A stretch of DNA of 64,000 nt, from NCBI RefSeq assembly GCF_037975245.1, contig NC_092565.1, positions 13,979,499 to 14,043,498 on the forward strand. The letters are read 5' to 3'. Numbering within the stretch: the stretch's first letter is position 1; each line of letters begins with the position of its first letter. Shown here piece by piece: positions 57,584-64,000 of this stretch. Both the position numbers and the translations under genes were made by a program. Source of the DNA: Apostichopus japonicus. Its lineage: Eukaryota; Echinodermata; Holothuroidea; Aspidochirotida; Stichopodidae. The notes beneath the pieces are model-generated. The model made no database searches, was not told the DNA's origin, and saw only the letters and a list, made by a program, of their open reading frames with translations.

Positions 57584-60500
57584 ATGAAATGTTTTCATTC
57601 TGGTTTTTTAAATGAAATGGAATGAAAATACTCAAATATATTGTAGACTTGATTGGGGCTTCATTAAAACTTTGTTATTTTCGGGATTGCCTTATTGATT
57701 TTTAATTAAGGGGCTAAACCTTTGTTACCCCCTGTGAAGGTAAATCCTGAGCTTTTGGACAATTTTGCAATTGGTCTAAACAGTGTCAACATACAGTACA
57801 GTAGTTGTCATTAAAAGCAGCCTCAAGAAGTAGAAATAGGGAGCCTTTAAGCTTAGCCGGATTTGTGTCATCATCAGCTTATTACAAAAATTATAAATTG
57901 TAAGTACTGCAAAATTACCTCCTGTTGAGATCTCATTAGGTGCTTCATAAAATTTTCTGTACATTACAAACCGTGCAATCCCTGTGTTAGGTCACTGCTG
58001 TCTTTCTTGAAGAAAGTAGAACCGTGTGCTGCGTGTTTCCCAGTTGCCGTTTGTGTTTGCAATGCAATACAAATCCATCGGGTAGATGTAGGAGTGCACA
58101 AAATACAAATTGTTTAGTGTGTTGACTTCTTGAAATTTCATAAGTGGTAGTTATATATCTTTGAGTGGGCATAGGTTTATAACTTTTCAAATACTTTGCC
58201 TAAAAAATATCAATTATCAACCCATGCCCCCCCCCCCAGCTTAAAACATACAGTCCATGTTAAACACATTTGCAGCTGTGTACTCCATAATATATGTATC
58301 ACGATGGCATGATGATGATTGCTTGTGAAGATACACTTATTTTTGTGTTGCTAAAGCACAGAAAGGAGACAGAAATAACTGACAGTACAGATTCATGACA
58401 CATCTGAAACTATCTGCTTGAAGTTCTTCCTCCTCCCCCCTACCCCATCCCTGTCCTATCACCATCCAATTAAAGCAAAACATTGGTCATCCATTAATTG
58501 GCATATCAAAAGACGAGTTAAGAATTTCGCTGTTTTTTGAGTCCAGCATACATTATGCATATTGCTTGTAAGAGTAATGACAACTTACTTTCGCAGGTTT
58601 GCATCTAGACTTCACACCTTGCTTTGTTTGGTCTTGTTATACTTGCAAGAATTTTGCAAATGGAATGTTCTATAAATGTAGTACAGGTAACGTACGTGAC
58701 TAATGAACACACCTACAGCGTTCATTTGTTTCAATTCTCTAATTCAGTTTCATTTTTTTTTTTTTTGCATGTCACGGTACAATGAATAAGTCAAATAAAT
58801 AAGAATGACAGATGTGAAAGGAAGTGATCTAAAAACCCCTTTGGGCTTATCCAGAAGAAAACTACCTGAAAAAGAAGTAGCAGAAAATAAGAACCTCCCA
58901 AACGTATGCATCCCCTCGACTCCTATCCCACCAAAACATCACCCCCATCCTACCACCACCCAAGAGAACAATGGTTGCAATTAATAAAACATTTTGAGGT
59001 ATAGTTTAACATGCTGCCTTAGAGAAGCAGCTGAAGGCTTGACAATTTAAAAGTTACGGGAAGCTTATTCCATGGGAAGCTTATGTAACAAGAAGCTTAT
59101 TTCTCGTTACCTTAACACTGTATGCCTATAACCACCATGATGCATCTACGTCACAGAGAAGTTATAAAAATACTACTGTTAAGACTGCCGCATACAATTA
59201 TGCAAAAACTGTGATTTTGAGATGTTGAAAAACTTGGAAACTGATATCAGAATTCAGTACTTAATGACTTCCTTCATGCAGCACTGAAGTACACTCACCA
59301 ATGACGGTTGCTTCCAGACGTTTACCTTCATGTCGCAATGACATGCATTCTCTTAAACCCAGCGAGATTCATTCTCGTCAGTTACCAAAGCAATTGACGT
59401 AATATCAGAGTAAACTCGATGATTAGATGTCAACATGCGTAGGCGGGGAGCCTGCAGGGGGTATGTCGAGATCATGGGAGGAGGAGGAGGAGTGGAAGGG
59501 AATTTATGGCACTTTGCACAATTTGGAGATTTAATAGACAACAATTGCAGTACAAGGCACTGGTATAGAGATGGAAGGGACGAGGAGATGCCCTGAATAC
59601 AAATTATTCCGGCTCAACTGGGACTTCACCGATTCACGAAATAGGGAACTATAAGTTAATCTCTTGGCATATATCAATGAGACATTTGAGCATCCTGAGT
59701 ACATACATGTGCGACGTAGTAGCGTTTGTCAAGTTCATTCATGTTTCGCAAGATTCCCTGAGTACGAACTGAGAAATTGCCTAATACTGTTATTATGTCC
59801 TTTTACTATGGGAAGTAGTAACTGGAAGAGGGAATGACACTATAGGAAATGAGTTACATAAATATATATACAGTTCTAAATCTATTTTGCCAACAATTTG
59901 CTATCAAGTAAATTGTTTCTAGAAGAAAGTAGTTTCGAAATGGTTTGAATTTGTATACTGTATTAAGTATTGAACATTTTCTGTTGATTTCTTTAGTATA
60001 TATAGCATTTCACTTGTATGACATTTTCGTGTGACACTTTTCATTAAATTAAAAAAGTACTAAAGAAGAACAATGTACCATTAACTATTGCAATACAGTA
60101 TGCCTTTGACCACAAAATAATTAATTATTTTTGATAATTAGTGATGTTAATTAGTTTTAGATTAAGCCCCTCCGTACATCGCCAGCTGATCACAACCCGA
60201 CTCAACTCGACTGTTGACACTTGGACAATCATGGATTATAGTCGACTTGTGTGCGTTTGCTTAAGATCACCACCAATCAAGATTTTGCCAGTACTAAGTT
60301 GGTCTGGCTTCAGTCAGTAAAACTGAACAATGTAGCGTTTTCCCGCGATTGGCAAAAGGTGGTAGTGCCCGACATGAACTAATGCAGTTTTAACAAAATG
60401 GAACCTATCATTGGTGAAATAATTTTGCACATGACCTAAACGAGAACTGGTTGATCACAGAAGACAGTCTTTTGTGTATGCTCATCACTCCTTCAGTGTG

Positions 60501-61971
60501 TGGGGCAGGGGGAGGAGCAGGGGGATGGTATCAGTTGTTAGACCATAGATCTACTGTGCAGTGATACTATTGAATGTTCTCATCTAAACTGGCACGGAAT
60601 CACATCGCCTGTTAGTTTCCGGTTTCTAATATGTTTTGGCAGATCAATGATTTCAAGTTTAGTGTGGATTGATTAATGCCCAGAAGTACATGTTAACAGA
60701 AGCAGCATGTAACTTAACGTAACACAAACAGTTGATAGCTACGTAAACATACAAAGTACTTGCTTGCATCTGACTGCACAGACTTTATATACCGGAGTAA
60801 CTCGGTTAAATATTACCACCGAATTGCTTTGTAGATTTCATACCGTTCTTCCATAAACCACAATGATGTAACTTTGTGTATTTATTGGCTATTAAACAAG
60901 AAGTGAATGTTTTCTATCTTGATCAAATTTATCATGTGGTCCTCATCTTTATATCTTACTTCCTACATAGTTATTTGTGTATGTCGTAACTTCGATTAAG
61001 CTATAAAACTGAAAGCAGTTTGTTCTCAAGAAGGAAGGAATGAAACATTATGAACAATCAAAAGTCTACTTTAGATCATATTATTATAATCAGGACAATC
61101 TATTCCGATTAAACCGAGCCAAGTTGGTTCAAAATCCTGCAAGCTTGCTTACTGGCTGTAATATCTTTATAGATATATGAGTTATGGGGAAATTGTATTT
61201 AGATAGCTACAGTGTGCCTGTGCGGTACACACACGTATATATACATCTGAAAGTGGGTGATTGGGACAATACCAACAAGGAAGAAACCGAATGTCAGTAC
61301 AGACAGTTTTAAGTACAACTAGGGTAATAGGTCATATCATGAATATCACAACAATCTACTCTAGGTTAACAACTGTGGCAATGTTAGAAATTGTGGTAAC
61401 TGCCCACCAGTTGGAAATCTGGAATATATTACATTTTAAAGTTATTACAAATTGTCCTCATGTCTGCATTGCTCTTTTCTGAGGTTCACATCAAATCTGT
61501 GAATTGATATGATGATAGAACTGTTTGTAATTGGTTTGAACCACAGGCTGGTCAATAAACTTAGTGCAATTAACATCTGTTATATAGGCTTGAAGCAGGG
61601 AAATGGTTGGTCGATACAGGCAGTAAGGCATGAGTTTTGTAGATCAAATGTTGTTACAATACAAACCTTTGCCTGTGCCAATGTGTTGGGAGTAAAATTA
61701 CACATTCTTTGCAAAAAAAGTTTGAAGTCTGCACTGTATATTGGGGGTGGGAGTAGTTCTAAATTTGAATAGATTCTATAACTTGTTATAAAATCTTCTG
61801 TCCCAGTTTACTATCAGATGCTAAAGTATTCTTTTAGTATGCCTTAGATTGAGAGCCAACATACAATTTAATAAACTAATTGTGGTGTTATGCCATGCGC
61901 CTACAAGATGACTACCTTTAGGCAAAATGTTTACTCTGCATTGTATGACAACAAGGGGAACTTTAGAGCAT
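57584..61971. other. Right-hand region with no supported gene
   Basis: Apart from the weak exon candidate at 58597-58686 I see nothing I can name. There are a poly(C) run near 58229, a T-run near 58747, and AT-rich stretches around 59840-60130. Short open frames have no recognisable similarity. Confidence 0.35.
58597..58686 (+). CDS. Weak candidate 30-codon exon
   Basis: CTTTCGCAG precedes and GTAACG follows. One of three frames is open: LHLDFTPCFVWSCYTCKNFA then NGMFYKCST, with four Cys. It would be phase 1 in and out, so it does not join directly to the phase-0 exon at 53409. Such a stretch can occur by chance; I list it only because it has both splice sites. Confidence 0.15.
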
Positions 61972-62163
61972 TGCACAGGATATAGGTTTCAAGCATTGTA
62001 GGATATATAGGTTTCAAGCATTTGAATATGTTTCAAACATTGTATGATATATAGGTTTCAAGCATTATAGGATATATAGGTTTCAAGCATTTTATGAATA
62101 TAGGTTTCAAGCATTGCGGGATATAGTTTTCAAGCATTGCATGATATAGGTTTCAAGCATTAA
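61972..62163 (+). repeat. Short tandem array, units 20-32 bp
   Basis: About eight imperfect copies of GGATATATAGGTTTCAAGCA with variable ATTGTA spacers; the most constant part is GGTTTCAAGCATT. Confidence 0.9.
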
Positions 62164-62597
62164 GCTCCTTATGCCGTCTGTTGTCCACATCATGTCTTTG
62201 CTCTTTCAAAACTCAATGAAGTGGCATTTAATAAGTGAAAGTGAGTTGCGTAATAAAGTGATTTATCACTTGAGCATTTGTATCAATTTATTTGTTTATT
62301 GAAGATACTTTATGGTCAGTAAAACGTCTACTGTGCCTCCACCTGAATTCCGTTCCTTTGACATCTTGATAAACACAGTAATTCATTCAAACTGCAACTC
62401 ACCCCTGTAAATTGGCAGTAACTCATTAGGGGGAGGGTGGGGGTGCCTCAGCTGTGAGTCTCTTAACACTACCAGTTCGGGCTTGTGCTCTAAATATATG
62501 GGGCACATTTTCTTGAAGCAACATCACTATCTTTTTGGAATTTCTATAACCAGTTATATCAGTATTGTTACTAGGATTTTAAAAGTTGCGTGCGCGG

Positions 62598-63840
62598 GAC
62601 GTAACGCATGGGCGGCGATCATGGGGGGACGGGGGGGACATGTCCCCCCCAATATTTTAGGTGGGGGGATATAGTATCTAATATCCCCCCCAATATTTGG
62701 TGGCATAGTTTTTTAAGCATATGTTTTGTATTTTTTTTATGACATCGCTAGTAATTTCAAAATAGAAAATGCTTAGATGCAACTTACAAGGCCTGGGAAG
62801 TGCCATTTCCAGCGATCAGGGAGGCATTTTCGGCCAAAATTTTCTTTTGCGCTTCGCGCAAACTAATGGGGGCGATACGCTTAGAAAGTCTGGGTACAAG
62901 CTTTGCCCCTCTCTTGGCAAATTCCTCGCAAGGCGCCTGTCTAACCGTGTCACAATTTGTTACTATATATATGACCGAAAGTAGTTTTTACTTTTTTTCG
63001 AAATGAATAGCTAGACGGACCGCATCCGTAATGAAATTTGGTTTGCATCTTTGTGTAAGTACGTATATGATCCACATCGATATGGGTTCACCGGGTTTCT
63101 ATTTGGCCTCTTTCCTACACGATTTCTAACCGCAGGTGCATAGCCAAGGGAGGGGGGATGAAGGGTGGAGACCGCCCTCCCCCTCGAGCATATTTTTTGG
63201 GTATATTTTTTATGATATCGAAGTTTTATAGTAGCTGTTATAAGAGGTTTTAATATTTGTACACCAATAATTTAACTGTGTCTGAATTTTCGAAAATTCC
63301 TTGACCAACATTCTTCATCATATTTCCCTCTACTCGTGCAATTTTGACCGGTCTGTTAGGGGTTGAGGGTTTTTTTTCTTATTGGTTGTCCATAGATGAA
63401 ATTTTGTACAACATTATGGGTATGTTTTGAAGTGAATTTATTATTCAAATTCTGAACAAATAATGGGCTTAAAACCTTGAAAAGTGGGGCTGATTGTGGG
63501 GCGTTACGTAGAATTACCTAAAAAAGCAATGATCCACAGGAGATGCAATGAGGTCGAACATGATGTGTGACTGGTGACAATCTTGAAAAAAGGTTATGAA
63601 TGAAAAAAAAACTATTAGGAAAAACTTTGTTCTCAGGCAGAAGTGTACATCTGGTTGGTCAGTTTCAAGCCCGAGAAGTGCCATTTCCGGTGATCTGGGG
63701 GGCTATCAAAACCAGAAATTTTCTTGTACGCTGCGCGCCAACCAATGGTGGCGCTCCGCTTTAATAGTAATTCGCCTGCATCCAAGCAAATGTCCCCCCC
63801 AATATTTGAAACAGATCGCCGCCCCTGACGTAACGTCTTA
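62598..63840. mobile_element. Transposon-like element with terminal inverted repeats (about 1.24 kb)
   Basis: The left end GACGTAACGCATGGGCGGCG(ATC) and the inverted right end GACGTTACGTCAGGGGCGGCG(ATC) are near-identical. Inside, TGTCCCCCCCAATATT occurs near both ends in the same orientation. Two direct, diverged copies of a GAAGTGCCATTTCC...AATTTTCTT...GCGC...AATGG block lie at about 62800-62880 and 63675-63760. There is no transposase frame. It may be two nested or tandem copies. Confidence 0.6.
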
Positions 63841-64000
63841 ATAATGTTTGCGTCCACTCAGAAAAACTTGCCTCCCTACAATCCTCCATGAAAACATACA
63901 CATAAAATACCTCTACAGGAACTCACAATACTTAGTTATAATGACCCCTGACAAAACATTGGCTTGTGCGCAACGGAAGCCTGTAGTGACAGGTCAATAA

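Noticed and set aside
1-64000. CRISPR array, operon or prokaryotic system
   Set aside because: Tandem repeats here have no unique spacers of constant length, and the genes are intron-rich animal genes.

Overview
The window is animal nuclear DNA. It has long introns, canonical GT-AG splice sites, low gene density, many transposon remnants, and three multi-exon genes that match well-known animal families. An echinoderm, possibly a sea cucumber, is my best guess. That rests on the degree of protein divergence and the style of the repeats, not on a diagnostic sequence.

Layout. (1) 1-8684, plus strand: the last two recognisable coding exons of a FAM124-family gene, running in from the left edge and separated by a 7.3 kb intron. 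(2) 8685-12298: intergenic, with a 491 bp hAT-type non-autonomous transposon and two tandem repeats whose ends copy the 5' part of U2 snRNA. (3) 12299-31937, plus strand: a complete 15-exon gene for a microsomal glycerol-3-phosphate acyltransferase of the GPAT3/GPAT4 type, 457 codons, all splice phases consistent. Its introns hold a dead LINE, a foldback element, a G-rich minisatellite, a 760 bp minisatellite, a 163 bp tandem array, a tRNA-derived SINE and a 150 bp tandem array. (4) 34530-39305, minus strand: a complete 5-exon gene for heparan N-sulfatase (SGSH), 516 codons, with the catalytic Cys motif intact. It is tail-to-tail with the acyltransferase gene. (5) 39306-43809: repeats and hairpins. 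(6) 43810-53459, plus strand: weaker evidence for the start of an unrecognised gene, with two candidate first exons (43810 and 48710) that both splice in phase 0 to a short exon at 53409. A complete 1648 bp hAT-like element lies between them. (7) 54808-57583: a 2.8 kb repetitive element full of AGGTCA half-sites. (8) 57584-64000: no convincing gene, one weak exon candidate, a short tandem array and a terminal-inverted-repeat element at the right end.

The genes do not form a pathway. The acyltransferase makes lysophosphatidic acid for glycerolipids at the endoplasmic reticulum, SGSH degrades heparan sulfate in lysosomes, and FAM124 proteins are poorly understood. The most unusual signals are the U2-snRNA-headed tandem repeats, a perfect 16 bp hairpin inside an acyltransferase coding exon, the paired alternative first exons (one with a mitochondrial-leader look), and the dense nuclear-receptor-type half-site array in the 2.8 kb element.
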